Assembly (NCBI RefSeq): GCF_024599795.1
Contig: NZ_CP102246.1
Coordinates: forward strand, 4,588,001-4,652,000
Source: Enterobacter cloacae complex sp. R_G8
GTDB lineage: Bacteria; Pseudomonadota; Gammaproteobacteria; Enterobacterales; Enterobacteriaceae
DNA length: 64,000 nt
Reading direction: 5' to 3'
Of this stretch, positions 54,255-64,000 are shown in pieces. The notes beneath the pieces are model-generated. The model saw only the letters and a program-made list of their open reading frames with translations. It was not told the DNA's origin and did no database searches. Within the stretch, counting starts at the first letter, position 1; the number at the start of each line of letters is the position of its first letter. Both the position numbers and the translations under genes were made by a program.

Positions 54255-55220
54255 ATGATTAGTGGCGTGTTGTATGCCCTGCTGGCAGGGCTGATGTGGG
54301 GGCTGATTTTTGTCGGCCCGCTGATTGTGCCCGAGTATCCGGCGGCCCTGCAGTCAACCGGACGCTATCTGGCGCTGGGGTTGATTGCCCTGCCGCTGGC
54401 CTGGCTCGGTCGTACGCGTTTACGTCAGCTCAACCGCCAGGACTGGATGACCGCGCTGGCGCTGACCATGATGGGCAACCTTATCTATTACGTCTGCCTG
54501 GCGAGCGCCATTCAGCGTACCGGTGCCCCGGTGTCGACCATGATTATCGGCACGCTGCCCGTCGTCATCCCCGTCTTTGCAAACCTGCTGTACAGCCAGC
54601 GCGATGGCAAACTGGCATGGTCAAAAATGGTGCCCGCGCTGATCTGCACGGGCGTCGGGCTGGTCTGTGTGAACATTGCTGAGCTTCGCCACGGGCTCGC
54701 TGATTTCAGCGTCTGGCGTTATGGCTCGGGGATCGGTTTAGCGTTTATTTCCGTCGCCTGCTGGGCCTGGTATGCCCTGCGTAATGCGCGCTGGTTGCGG
54801 GAGAATCCGGATAAACATCCAATGATGTGGGCAACGGCGCAGGCGCTGGTGACGCTGCCAGTCTCGCTGGTGGGTTATGCCGGGGCCTGTATCTGGTCTG
54901 CTCAGCAACAGCCGGACTTCGCCCTGCCCTTCGGGCCGCGGCCGTGGGTCTTTGTCGGGCTGATGATCGCTATCGCTGTGCTCTGTTCCTGGGTGGGGGC
55001 ACTGTGCTGGAATATCGCCAGCCAGAAACTGCCAACGGTGATCTTAGGGCCGCTGATTGTCTTCGAAACGCTGGCCGGGCTGCTGTACACCTTCCTGATG
55101 CGCCAGAGCGTACCGCCGCTGTTAACGGCCTGCGGAATAGTGCTGCTGGTGATGGGGGTAGTGATGGCGGTAAGAGCGAAGCCGGAAAAACCGATGGTCG
55201 TTCCGGCGTCGGAGATGTGA
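54255..55220 (+). CDS. ytfF: DMT/EamA-family transporter YtfF
   Basis: The 321-residue inner-membrane protein has about ten membrane helices in two EamA repeats and matches E. coli YtfF (MISGVLYALLAGLMWGLIFV; QRTGAPVSTMIIGTLPVVIP). The family exports metabolites, but YtfF's substrate is not established. The ATG at 54255 is the conserved start; a frame from 54243 adds four residues. It marks the right-hand conserved anchor of the biosynthetic island, since in E. coli it adjoins ytfG. Confidence 0.92.
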   Translation: MISGVLYALLAGLMWGLIFVGPLIVPEYPAALQSTGRYLALGLIALPLAWLGRTRLRQLNRQDWMTALALTMMGNLIYYVCLASAIQRTGAPVSTMIIGTLPVVIPVFANLLYSQRDGKLAWSKMVPALICTGVGLVCVNIAELRHGLADFSVWRYGSGIGLAFISVACWAWYALRNARWLRENPDKHPMMWATAQALVTLPVSLVGYAGACIWSAQQQPDFALPFGPRPWVFVGLMIAIAVLCSWVGALCWNIASQKLPTVILGPLIVFETLAGLLYTFLMRQSVPPLLTACGIVLLVMGVVMAVRAKPEKPMVVPASEM

Positions 55221-55248
55221 GGCGTTTGCAGGGCCTGCAAAAACATAG

Positions 55249-55276
55249 GCCCGGTAAGGCGTAGCCGCCACCGGGC
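55249..55276. repeat. REP-type palindrome
   Basis: GCCCGGT and ACCGGGC flank AAGGCGTAGCCGCC. This canonical REP unit lies between the convergent ytfF and chemoreceptor genes and can act as a 3' boundary for both. Confidence 0.85.
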
Positions 55277-55282
55277 AAGCCT

Positions 55283-56932
55283 TTAGAACGTTTCCCAGTT
55301 AGCTTCAGACGCAGAAGCGACGGGCTGCGCCTTTGGCGTATAGGTTTTTACCGGAGCCGCCTTAACCGCCTGGCTGCGGGCAATTTTAAACACCGCTACC
55401 GCTTCGTTCAGGCGTGCCGCCTGGTCTTCCAGGGCGGCGGCCGCGGCCGCAGACTCTTCCACCAGCGAGGCGTTCTGTTGGGTAACACGATCCATCTCAG
55501 CTACCGCCTGGCCCACCTGATCGATCCCGCGGCTCTGCTCATCAGACGCAGAGGCGATTTCGCCCATAATGTCAGTGACGCGAGTCACGGCGTTAACAAT
55601 CTCCGCCATGGTCGCTCCGGCCTCGTTCACCAGCTGCGAGCCTGCGTTAACCCGCTCACCAGAGTCATCAATCAGCGCTTTGATCTCTTTCGCCGCCTGG
55701 GCGCTGCGCTGAGCGAGCGTACGCACTTCACCCGCAACCACCGCAAAGCCACGCCCCTGCTCACCGGCGCGCGCCGCTTCAACCGCCGCGTTCAGGGCCA
55801 GAATGTTCGTCTGGAAGGCAATGCCGTCAATGACATTGGTAATTTGAGCAATTTTGCTGGAGCTGGTGGCGATTTCGTCCATGGTACGGACGACGCCTTC
55901 CACAACGTTACCGCCCTTCTTCGCCGTTGAGGAGGCATCAAGCGCCAGACGGGAAGCCTGACGGGCATTGTCGGCGTTTTGTTTCACCGTTGCCGTCAGC
56001 TGCTCCATACTGGCAGCCGTCTCTTCCAGCGAGGCAGCCTGCTGTTCGGTACGGGAAGAGAGATCGTTACTGCCCGCAGAGATTTCCCCCGCACCGGTGT
56101 AAATGGTATCCGCACCTTCACGCACCACGCCCACGGTGTTTGCCAGCGCGGTTTGCATCTCCTGGACGTTTTGCGCCAGCACGGCCATCTCGTTTTTACC
56201 CTCAGCATGGATCGGCTGGGTTAAATCACCGGCGGCAATGGCGCGGATATGGCTTATCACATCCTGCAGCGGCAACAGCAGCACACGGCGCATGGCAATC
56301 CAGCTGGAGATAATCACGATAATCACCAGCAGCATGACCGCAGAGAGGATCCACAGGATACGCTTGTAATCGCTTTCGTTATCTTTGATCCCTTTGTCCG
56401 TAAGCACGGCCTGGGCTTCACGCCATTCCCGGTACACATTTTGCATCGCGGTCTGTTTCTGCTCCGCATTCTGCTTGAACATCTCTTCCAGATTGCCCTG
56501 AGAGAGCAAAACGTTCATTTGGGTCAGCGTCGCGGAGTAATTGCGATACTGCTCTTCCAGGCGGTTCGCCAGGTTGGGATCCAGCCCTGGGGTATTCGGT
56601 AAGGCATAGTATTTGTCGTAATGAGACTGGGCATTGGCCAGCAGGTTTTTCGCCGTGTTCACCAGCTCGTTGAGCTGCCCGCCGTTAATCTGCGAAGCCA
56701 TGCTACTTTGCAGACGCAGCATGCCGCGGTTCAGGGTGACGCGTGCCTGGTTCAGGCTAATCCATGCATCGGTAAACTCCGCCACGTTCTTGCTGGATAG
56801 CTGCGACACGGTGAAGTTATCTTTGTCGTTATTCAGCGCGTTAATAAAGATACCGGCGGAGACGAGTTGCATGATGCCGAGCACAAGCAGCACCGAAATC
56901 AAAAGGGTAATGACTTTTATACGTTTAAACAT
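55283..56932 (-). CDS. Methyl-accepting chemotaxis protein, Tsr-like with NWETF tail
   Basis: The 549-residue receptor has membrane helices at about 8-30 and 190-212, a four-helix periplasmic domain, HAMP, and a signalling domain with SRTEQQAASLEETAASMEQL and NAAVEAARAGEQGRGFAVVA. It ends in NWETF, the pentapeptide that binds CheR/CheB. The periplasmic ARVTLNRGMLR segment keeps the Arg/Asn/Arg pattern that Tsr and Tar use to bind the amino-acid backbone, so an amino acid is the likely ligand. Transcription is probably FliA-dependent. It is not necessarily the tsr orthologue. Confidence 0.92.
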   Translation of the reverse strand: MFKRIKVITLLISVLLVLGIMQLVSAGIFINALNNDKDNFTVSQLSSKNVAEFTDAWISLNQARVTLNRGMLRLQSSMASQINGGQLNELVNTAKNLLANAQSHYDKYYALPNTPGLDPNLANRLEEQYRNYSATLTQMNVLLSQGNLEEMFKQNAEQKQTAMQNVYREWREAQAVLTDKGIKDNESDYKRILWILSAVMLLVIIVIISSWIAMRRVLLLPLQDVISHIRAIAAGDLTQPIHAEGKNEMAVLAQNVQEMQTALANTVGVVREGADTIYTGAGEISAGSNDLSSRTEQQAASLEETAASMEQLTATVKQNADNARQASRLALDASSTAKKGGNVVEGVVRTMDEIATSSSKIAQITNVIDGIAFQTNILALNAAVEAARAGEQGRGFAVVAGEVRTLAQRSAQAAKEIKALIDDSGERVNAGSQLVNEAGATMAEIVNAVTRVTDIMGEIASASDEQSRGIDQVGQAVAEMDRVTQQNASLVEESAAAAAALEDQAARLNEAVAVFKIARSQAVKAAPVKTYTPKAQPVASASEANWETF

Positions 56933-56970
56933 GCGTTGCCTTTGTTATATGCAGGTTGTCTGACGTGGAT

Positions 56971-56997
56971 ATATCGGCAGGCGCGGCGGGTTGTTTA
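56971..56997 (-). promoter_or_regulatory. FliA (sigma-28) promoter of the Tsr-like receptor gene
   Basis: On the minus strand, TAAACAAC (56990-56997) and GCCGATAT (56971-56978) are separated by exactly 11 nt, close to the class III flagellar consensus, about 38 nt upstream of the start codon. Confidence 0.82.
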
Positions 56998-57127
56998 CTG
57001 TTTCTCCACTGTAAAAAAGTTTCTAAAGTCATTTTCTGCGTTCATTCAGTGAGTTAAACGCGGGAATTTTTTTGTGATCCACATCGCATTTTCACCCTTG
57101 CCTCTAAAGGGTTATAGCACTGCCATA

Positions 57128-57150
57128 AAGATGCATTTAATATGCATCTT
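57128..57150. promoter_or_regulatory. NsrR operator upstream of ytfE
   Basis: AAGATGCATTT and ATGCATCTT form a 23-bp near-perfect palindrome 26 nt upstream of ytfE. It closely fits the NsrR binding pattern (AAGATGC...GCATCTT). NsrR, an Fe-S nitric-oxide sensor, represses ytfE in E. coli. Confidence 0.88.
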
Positions 57151-57176
57151 ATATTCTTGATGATGAGGTAACTGCT

Positions 57177-57839
57177 ATGGCCTTCCGCGACCAACCCCTC
57201 GGCGAGCTGGCGCTCTCCATCCCTCGCGCTTCTGCGCTGTTTCGTAAATACGACATGGATTACTGCTGCGGCGGTAAGCAAACCCTGGCACGTGCGGCCT
57301 CGCGCAAAGAACTGGATGTCGGGCTCATTGAAGCGGAACTGGCGCAGCTGGCAGAGCAGCCCATCGACAAAGACTGGCGCACGGCCCCGCTTGCCGAAAT
57401 CATCGACCACATTATCGTGCGTTACCACGACCGCCACCGTGAACAGCTGCCGGAGCTGATCCTGCAGGCGACCAAAGTGGAGCGCGTACACGCCGACAAA
57501 CCTTCCGTGCCGCGCGGCCTGGCGAAATACCTGACCATGCTGCATGAAGAACTCACCAGCCACATGATGAAAGAAGAGCAGATCCTCTTCCCGATGGTCA
57601 AACAGGGAATGGGCAGCCAGGCGATGGGGCCAATTAGCGTGATGGAAAGCGAACATGACGACGCGGGTGAGCTGCTGGAAGTCATCAAACACACCACCAA
57701 TAACGTCACGCCGCCGCCAGAAGCCTGCACCACATGGAAAGCGATGTACAACGGTATTAACGAGATGATCGACGACCTGATGGAACACATCAGTCTTGAG
57801 AACAACGTTCTGTTCCCGCGAGCATTGGCAGGGGAATAA
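57177..57839 (+). CDS. ytfE: Di-iron protein YtfE, repair of iron-sulfur clusters (RIC)
   Basis: The 220-residue protein matches E. coli YtfE. It has an N-terminal ScdA domain ([16 protein letters not shown]) and a C-terminal hemerythrin-like domain with iron-binding histidines and glutamates in [29 protein letters not shown] and ESEHDDAGE. It restores Fe-S clusters damaged by nitric oxide. The NsrR-like palindrome upstream predicts NO-induced expression. A shared terminator separates it from cycA. Confidence 0.97.
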   Translation: MAFRDQPLGELALSIPRASALFRKYDMDYCCGGKQTLARAASRKELDVGLIEAELAQLAEQPIDKDWRTAPLAEIIDHIIVRYHDRHREQLPELILQATKVERVHADKPSVPRGLAKYLTMLHEELTSHMMKEEQILFPMVKQGMGSQAMGPISVMESEHDDAGELLEVIKHTTNNVTPPPEACTTWKAMYNGINEMIDDLMEHISLENNVLFPRALAGE

Positions 57840-57884
57840 AAAAGGCCACTGAAGCCTGATGACAGGGAGAGGGTGCAAAAACTA

Positions 57885-57916
57885 AAAACGGCAACCGAAG
57901 TTGCCGTTTTGCTTTT
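57885..57916. terminator. Bidirectional terminator of ytfE and cycA
   Basis: AAAACGGCAAC and GTTGCCGTTTT form a perfect 11-bp stem with a CGAA loop and A/T runs on both sides. It overlaps the cycA stop codon region. Confidence 0.92.
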
Positions 57917-59324
57917 ACCTTACGCCTGCCATTCGTTTCTTACCAATGAACAGCCAGCCCAATCCAAGCGCAATGAACCACAGCGGCGTGACGATCAGCG
58001 CCTGACGGGTGTCATCTTCCAGCGTCAGCAGAACCAGCACGAACGCGAAGAATGCCATACACACCAAGCACATCAGCTTGCCTAATGGCATCTTGTAGAT
58101 TGATTTCTCGTGCAGGTGTGGGCGCTGTTTACGATACACCAGGTAGGAACAGAGGATGATCGTCCAGACGAACATAAACAGGATCGCCGAGACGGTGGTG
58201 ATCATGGTGAACGCACCGATGACGCTCGGGTTCACGTAGAGCATTACCACACCACCCAGCAGGCACATGCAGGAGAAGGTCAGCCCTTTCGCCGGTACGG
58301 CACGCTTAGAGAGTTTGGCAAACGCGCTCGGCGCAACGCCTTCCTGCGCCAGGCCAAACAGCATGCGGCTGGTTGAGAACACACCGCTGTTCGCCGACGA
58401 CGCAGCCGACGTTAGCACCACGAAGTTAATCAGGCTCGCTGCCGCAGGCAGTCCCACCAGCACGAACAGCTCAACGAACGGGCTCTTGCTTGGCACAACG
58501 GAGCTCCACGGCGTCACGGACATAATAATGATCAACGCGAAGACGTAGAACATGATGATACGAACCGGAATGGAGTTGATTGCGCGCGGCAGGGATTTTT
58601 CCGGGTCTTTGGTTTCCGCAGCGGTGGTTCCGACTAGCTCAATCCCCACAAAGGCAAACACCGCAATCTGGAAACCGGCAAAGAAGCCGCTGATGCCTTT
58701 CGGGAACCAGCCGCCGTCATTCCACAAATGGGTAAACGAAGCCTGTACGCCGGTTGGCGACTGGAAATGCGTCAACACCATTACCAGGCCCACCACAATC
58801 AGCGCCACAATAGCGACAATCTTGATCATCGCGAACCAGAACTCCATCTCACCGAACATCTTAACGGTAGCGAGGTTGAGGCTCAGCAGCAGAACAATCA
58901 CCGCCAGCGAGGCGACCCAGTCCGACAGACCGGGGAACCAGAACTGCGCATAGGCGGTAATGGCGACGACATCCGCCATGCCGGTCACGACCCAGCAGAA
59001 CCAGTAGGTCCAGCCGGTGAAATAACCCGCCCAGGGGCCGAGCAGGTCGGAAGCAAAATCGCTGAAAGATTTGTATTCGAGGTTGGAGAGCAGCAATTCA
59101 CCCATTGCACGCATCACGAAAAAGAGCATAAAACCGATGATCATATAAACGAAAATGATCGACGGCCCGGCAAGACTGATGGTTTTGCCTGAGCCCATAA
59201 ACAGCCCGGTACCGATGGCACCCCCGATGGCGATAAGCTGAATATGACGGTTTGTGAGATTGCGCCGTAGCGACTGTTCAGACGTCGCCTCTTCTGTCGC
59301 GGCGACTTTGACCTGATCTACCAT
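57915..59324 (-). CDS. cycA: D-serine/D-alanine/glycine:proton symporter CycA
   Basis: The 469-residue APC-family transporter matches E. coli CycA, with 12 membrane helices and the family's GGAIGTGLFMGSGKTISLAG helix I motif. It imports glycine, D-alanine and D-serine, and is the entry route for D-cycloserine. In E. coli it is repressed post-transcriptionally by the sRNA GcvB; no site was verified here. The start MVDQVKVAATEE corresponds to the E. coli start. Confidence 0.97.
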   Translation of the reverse strand: MVDQVKVAATEEATSEQSLRRNLTNRHIQLIAIGGAIGTGLFMGSGKTISLAGPSIIFVYMIIGFMLFFVMRAMGELLLSNLEYKSFSDFASDLLGPWAGYFTGWTYWFCWVVTGMADVVAITAYAQFWFPGLSDWVASLAVIVLLLSLNLATVKMFGEMEFWFAMIKIVAIVALIVVGLVMVLTHFQSPTGVQASFTHLWNDGGWFPKGISGFFAGFQIAVFAFVGIELVGTTAAETKDPEKSLPRAINSIPVRIIMFYVFALIIIMSVTPWSSVVPSKSPFVELFVLVGLPAAASLINFVVLTSAASSANSGVFSTSRMLFGLAQEGVAPSAFAKLSKRAVPAKGLTFSCMCLLGGVVMLYVNPSVIGAFTMITTVSAILFMFVWTIILCSYLVYRKQRPHLHEKSIYKMPLGKLMCLVCMAFFAFVLVLLTLEDDTRQALIVTPLWFIALGLGWLFIGKKRMAGVR

Positions 59325-59634
59325 GTAATTTTCCTGTTTATGCCTGTCTGTGTTGTTAAGGCTCTTCTGGCCTTTAAAACGTCAAATAAATGACGGTCCC
59401 TCTGTAAGGGTTTATCGATATTAGGTAAGAATCGGCGGGATGAATACTATGATTTAGATATTATGTTAATAATATGTTGGAAGTGAGTGTCATATCACTC
59501 ATACAGCGCGAAACAGCTCACAAAAATACACGCAACAGTTTCGTTTGCAAGATAAAATATTGATTCCGTCGTAACTATAGGTTTTAACACTATTTTCCTC
59601 TCCCCGGACGGAGAGAGGAAATAAGAAAAGCCGA
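59325..59634. promoter_or_regulatory. cycA upstream region and fklB 3' region
   Basis: The 310-bp gap contains no gene. It includes AT-rich, promoter-like DNA (around 59460-59480, ATTATGTTAATAATATG) for cycA, and a TTTCCTCTC/GAGAGGAAA-type hairpin near 59593-59622 that probably ends fklB transcripts. Confidence 0.5.
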
Positions 59635-60255
59635 TTACAGGATTTCCAGCAGCTCGACTTCAAACACCAGGGTGCTGAATGGCGGGATGGACGCGCCAGC
59701 GCCACGCTCACCGTACGCCAGGTTGTGCGGGATAGTCAGTTCCCATTTGGAGCCGACTGGCATCAGGGTCAGGGCTTCAATCCAGCCTGCGATAACGCCG
59801 TTAACCGGGAATTCAGCCGGTTCACCGCGTGCAACAGAGCTGTCGAATACCGTACCGTCGATCAGTTTACCGGTGTAGTGCACGCGAACGTGGTCAGTGC
59901 GTGCCGGGATAGCGCCGTCGCCCTGGTTGATTACGCGGAACTGCAGGCCAGACTCGGTGCTGTTCACGCCTTCACGCTCACGGTTCTCTTCCAGATATTT
60001 CACGCCTTCTGCCGCCATCTCTTCGAAGCGCGCGCGACGCACTGCGTCAGCACGTTCGTGGATTTCACGCAGCGCACGGTGGACAACATCAACCGGAACG
60101 GCTGGCTGTTTGCCTTCCAGCGCGTCAGCGATACCCGCCACCAGCGCTTCTGGTAACAGACCTTCCAGGCCGGATTCGCTCAGTTGCTGTCCTACCTGCA
60201 AGCCGATACCGTAACTTGCCTGCGCTTCGATAGTGTCAAAAGTCGGGGTGGTCAT
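59635..60255 (-). CDS. fklB: FKBP-type peptidyl-prolyl isomerase FklB (FKBP22)
   Basis: The 206-residue protein matches E. coli FklB. It has an N-terminal dimerisation domain ([20 protein letters not shown]) and a C-terminal FKBP domain ([18 protein letters not shown], then [20 protein letters not shown]). It accelerates proline isomerisation in folding proteins; it has no signal peptide, consistent with a cytoplasmic location. The ATG at 60255 is the conserved start; the frame from 60303 adds 16 unconserved residues. Confidence 0.96.
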   Translation of the reverse strand: MTTPTFDTIEAQASYGIGLQVGQQLSESGLEGLLPEALVAGIADALEGKQPAVPVDVVHRALREIHERADAVRRARFEEMAAEGVKYLEENREREGVNSTESGLQFRVINQGDGAIPARTDHVRVHYTGKLIDGTVFDSSVARGEPAEFPVNGVIAGWIEALTLMPVGSKWELTIPHNLAYGERGAGASIPPFSTLVFEVELLEIL

Positions 60256-60488
60256 GGGTTTTCCTTCCATCACATTTAAAGTAGCGGGCAGCATAGCAGC
60301 CATGCCCTTATGGGTAAAACTTTGTCTGAAGTTAAGGTGACAAACTGCGACGAAACAGAAACAATAGAGGTAACCAGGATTAATCCCGAACGGATGTCAC
60401 GGATGTCGGGTTTGCTACGCCGTTCAGGCAGTTAGCGAACTATACTTCGGAGCACAGGATAAAAAAGACGCGGAGCAGGAGGAGAGCC

Positions 60489-61133
60489 ATGCCCGGGCGA
60501 TTTGAACTGAAACCTACCCTGGCGAAAATCTGGCAGGCGCCGGACAATTTTCGCATTATGGACCCGCTACCTCCCCTGCATCGCAGAGGGATCATCATTG
60601 GTGCGCTGCTGGTGATCGTCGGTTTCCTGCTCCCTTCTGGCGGCGATGATGTCGACACTGCGCCAGTCACCCGCAATGCGCAACTGGATCTTCAGTCGCA
60701 AACGCGTCCGCAACCTGACGCGCAGCCTATGCAGACACAGCTTGTGACGCCGTCTAACGATCCGGGTCAGGTTGCTCCGGTTGAGCCAGAGCCGATTCAG
60801 GAAGAACAACCGCAGGAGCAGGCCGTCACCCCGTCTGAACCACAGACACAGCAGCCCACCGGTATTGAGCAGCAGTGGCGCTCCTACCGCGTAGAGCCGG
60901 GCAAAACGCTTGCTCAGCTGTTCCGCGATCACAACCTGCCACCAACCGATGTCTATGCGATGGCCCAGGTAGAAGGTGCGGGCAAGCCGCTCAGTAACCT
61001 GCAGAACGGCCAGATGGTGCAGATCCGCCAGAATGCCAGCGGCGTGGTGACTGGGTTAACGATTGATACGGGTAATGGCCAACAGGTGCTGTTTACCCGC
61101 CAGCCAGACGGCAGTTTTATCAGAGCACGGTAA
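60489..61133 (+). CDS. ytfB: Cell-division-associated protein YtfB (OapA domain)
   Basis: The 214-residue bitopic membrane protein matches E. coli YtfB. It has a cytoplasmic start (MPGRFELKPTL), one membrane helix (about 36-53, GIIIGALLVIVGFLLP), a Pro/Gln-rich periplasmic linker and a C-terminal LysM-like OapA domain (YRVEPGKTLAQLFRDHNLPP). In E. coli YtfB localises to the septum and binds glycans. It diverges from fklB. Confidence 0.94.
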   Translation: MPGRFELKPTLAKIWQAPDNFRIMDPLPPLHRRGIIIGALLVIVGFLLPSGGDDVDTAPVTRNAQLDLQSQTRPQPDAQPMQTQLVTPSNDPGQVAPVEPEPIQEEQPQEQAVTPSEPQTQQPTGIEQQWRSYRVEPGKTLAQLFRDHNLPPTDVYAMAQVEGAGKPLSNLQNGQMVQIRQNASGVVTGLTIDTGNGQQVLFTRQPDGSFIRAR

Positions 61134-61141
61134 TGGCGTAG

Positions 61142-61169
61142 GCCGGGTAAGGCGAAGCCGCCACCCGGC
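61142..61169. repeat. REP-type palindrome
   Basis: GCCGGGT and ACCCGGC flank AAGGCGAAGCCGCC, between the convergent ytfB and DMT transporter genes. Confidence 0.85.
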
Positions 61170-61179
61170 ACTTTTGTTC

Positions 61180-62109
61180 TCAGGCACTCCGTTTATTCAC
61201 CCACCAGATCCCCGAGCAGACCAGCACCAGCGCAATCGCGTATTTAATCTCCAGGATGTTTTCCCCCAGGAAAATAGCGGACAGTACCGTCCCGGCGACG
61301 GGGATCACAAAGTTGAACGGGGCAATCATACTGACGCGGTTCACTTTCAGCAGGGCGCTCCACAGAGCGAAGGCGACGGATGAGAGCAACGTCAGATACC
61401 CCAATACTGCCACCGCGGTGAGGCTATGCACTTCCAGCGTCCCACCCGTGGCATATCCCCCTGCCACCAGGGCAAGGCCACCAATACCCAGTTGCCAGCC
61501 GGTCATCACCGTCGGATCGACCGTCTGGGAGATACGTTTTCCGTACAGCGTGGCGGCGGAGAGGATGAACGCCGCCAGCACCACAAACCCGTCACCATTC
61601 CAGACAAAACGGAAATCACTGAGACCACTGTGGAAGTTCACCAGCATCACCCCGGCAAACCCCAGAATACAGCCCAGCGTTTTGTTATAGCTGAGCTTAT
61701 CGTTGAGGTAGATAAAATGCGCCAGCAGTACGCTGAAGAAGGTGCCGGTGGCGTTCATGATCGAGCCATTAACGCCCGTGGTGTACGCCAGCCCGATATA
61801 AAAGAAGGTGTACTGAATGGTGGTCTGCGTCAGCCCCAGGATCGTAAGCTGACCAAACTGCGTGGGCGTGAGCCTGGCGATGGGTTTACGCTGAGCCAGC
61901 GCAAACAGCAGCAGCAATGCCCCGGCGAACAGAAAACGGTACCCGGCAAAGACGACTTTTGACGGAATATCATCGGTTGCGATCTGAAAGAGTTCATAGC
62001 CACTTTTAATGGCCGGGTAAGAGCTACCCCAGAGCAGACAGCAGAGTGTAGCGCAGGCGTAGGCTACATTGCGACGGGCAAAGACGGGCGTAGACAGAGC
62101 GGTTTCCAT
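61180..62109 (-). CDS. DMT/EamA-family transporter
   Basis: The 309-residue protein has about ten membrane helices in two EamA repeats (LCCLLWGSSYPAIKSGYELF; LSSVAFALWSALLKVNRVSM). Its substrate is unknown; relatives export amino acids or other metabolites. The ATG at 62109 (METALSTPVF) is preferred over the in-frame TTG at 62121. It converges with ytfB across a REP element and stands immediately downstream of the rplI terminator, in the same orientation as the ribosomal operon. Confidence 0.87.
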   Translation of the reverse strand: METALSTPVFARRNVAYACATLCCLLWGSSYPAIKSGYELFQIATDDIPSKVVFAGYRFLFAGALLLLFALAQRKPIARLTPTQFGQLTILGLTQTTIQYTFFYIGLAYTTGVNGSIMNATGTFFSVLLAHFIYLNDKLSYNKTLGCILGFAGVMLVNFHSGLSDFRFVWNGDGFVVLAAFILSAATLYGKRISQTVDPTVMTGWQLGIGGLALVAGGYATGGTLEVHSLTAVAVLGYLTLLSSVAFALWSALLKVNRVSMIAPFNFVIPVAGTVLSAIFLGENILEIKYAIALVLVCSGIWWVNKRSA

Positions 62110-62204
62110 GGCAAATCTCAAAGATAAAATTGCGTTTCATTTTATTATCAGAGAATGCGTCAGGAATAGCTACCATACAAGATGTAAAGTGACGTTCAGC
62201 AGGC

Positions 62205-62240
62205 TTTAAAAAGCAAAACGCCGGCACAAGGCCGGCGCTT
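62205..62240 (-). terminator. Rho-independent terminator of the rpsF-rplI operon
   Basis: On the minus strand CGCCGGC pairs with GCCGGCG around CTTGT, followed by TTTTGCTTTTT, about 25 nt after the rplI stop codon. Confidence 0.9.
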
Positions 62241-62261
62241 TGACGCGAGCAGAGTAAAAAA

Positions 62262-62723
<462 letters not shown>

Positions 62724-62752
62724 TTAAAGTCGTATTAATGGACCGTGCCCGA

Positions 62753-63299
<547 letters not shown>

Positions 63300-63305
63300 C
63301 AGAAA

Positions 63306-63800
<495 letters not shown>

Positions 63801-63829
63801 ATAATACTTGCGCGCCCCTGGAAACTCAA
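63801..63829 (-). promoter_or_regulatory. Sigma-70 promoter of the rpsF operon
   Basis: On the minus strand, TTGAGT (63824-63829) and TATTAT (63801-63806) are separated by an optimal 17 bp. The predicted start lies about 95 nt upstream of rpsF. Confidence 0.8.
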
Positions 63830-64000
63830 GCTGATTGCACAAATAATTCGCACAAACCGCAAAGCTGGTCTAAGTGGGTGATTTAAAATTAATCGCATCA
63901 GGAAGCGTTGTTTTTTTGAACAACTGCATCAGAAATGGTCACGCATCCTCGCCGGATAAGTGATTACACTTTAATCAGAGACCATTTAAACACCGAAGGA
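63830..64000. other. Right-edge intergenic region
   Basis: No gene is complete here. The last bases (GAAGGA) resemble a Shine-Dalgarno, so a plus-strand gene divergent from rpsF may start just beyond the window; E. coli has yjfY at this place. Confidence 0.35.

Overview
The window is chromosomal DNA from an enterobacterium, most likely Enterobacter or a close relative. Most backbone proteins look nearly identical in length and sequence to their E. coli counterparts. The gene order follows the E. coli segment pmbA-yjgA-mpl-fbp-yjfF-ytfTRQ-ppa-ytfP-tamB-tamA-msrA-ytfL-ytfK-ytfJ-cysQ-cpdB-ytfH-qorB-ytfF-ytfE-cycA-fklB-ytfB-rplI-rpsR-priB-rpsF. The genus is an inference; the family assignment is firm. 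The window also holds one 127-bp ERIC element, several REP-type palindromes and at least four copies of a CCCTCTCCC/GGGAGAGGG stem-loop, all typical of enterobacterial intergenic DNA.

Accessory DNA sits between conserved neighbours. Between fbp and yjfF lie a LysR-type DNA-binding fragment, a chemoreceptor with a FliA-type promoter, and the ERIC element. Between msrA and ytfL lies a catabolic-looking operon (LacI-type regulator, four Gfo/Idh/MocA-family oxidoreductases, a GPH-type sugar symporter), followed by an AT-rich HNH nuclease toxin/immunity pair. Between ytfL and ytfK lies a small type VI secretion cargo module (Hcp, an Ntox44-like toxin, a membrane-anchored candidate immunity protein). 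A second chemoreceptor with a FliA-type promoter sits between ytfF and ytfE.

The most striking insertion is a biosynthetic gene cluster of about 17 kb (36162-53305) between qorB and ytfF. Eight genes run on the minus strand: an unusual stand-alone ketosynthase, a small membrane protein, a heme-oxygenase-like metal oxidase, a 2590-residue FAAL-ACP-KS-AT-ACP-aminotransferase-condensation megasynthase, a membrane-anchored arylesterase/lactonase-like protein, a 2Fe-2S flavin reductase, an AlkB-type membrane oxygenase and an alpha/beta hydrolase. A phosphopantetheinyl transferase converges on the operon and a GlxA-like AraC regulator diverges from it. The architecture suggests a beta-amino fatty acyl product, possibly oxidised on the alkyl chain and condensed with an amine or alcohol. 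I do not recognise the product, and this is the best candidate for an undescribed system here.

The conserved genes cover cell-wall recycling (mpl), gluconeogenesis (fbp), galactofuranose uptake (ytfQRT-yjfF), pyrophosphate removal (ppa), outer-membrane assembly and lipid transport (tamAB), methionine sulfoxide repair (msrA), stringent-response tuning (ytfK), PAP and nucleotide turnover (cysQ, cpdB), quinone reduction (qorB and its HxlR regulator), nitrosative stress repair (ytfE with an NsrR-like site), amino-acid uptake (cycA), protein folding (fklB) and the rpsF-priB-rpsR-rplI ribosomal operon with a structured leader.
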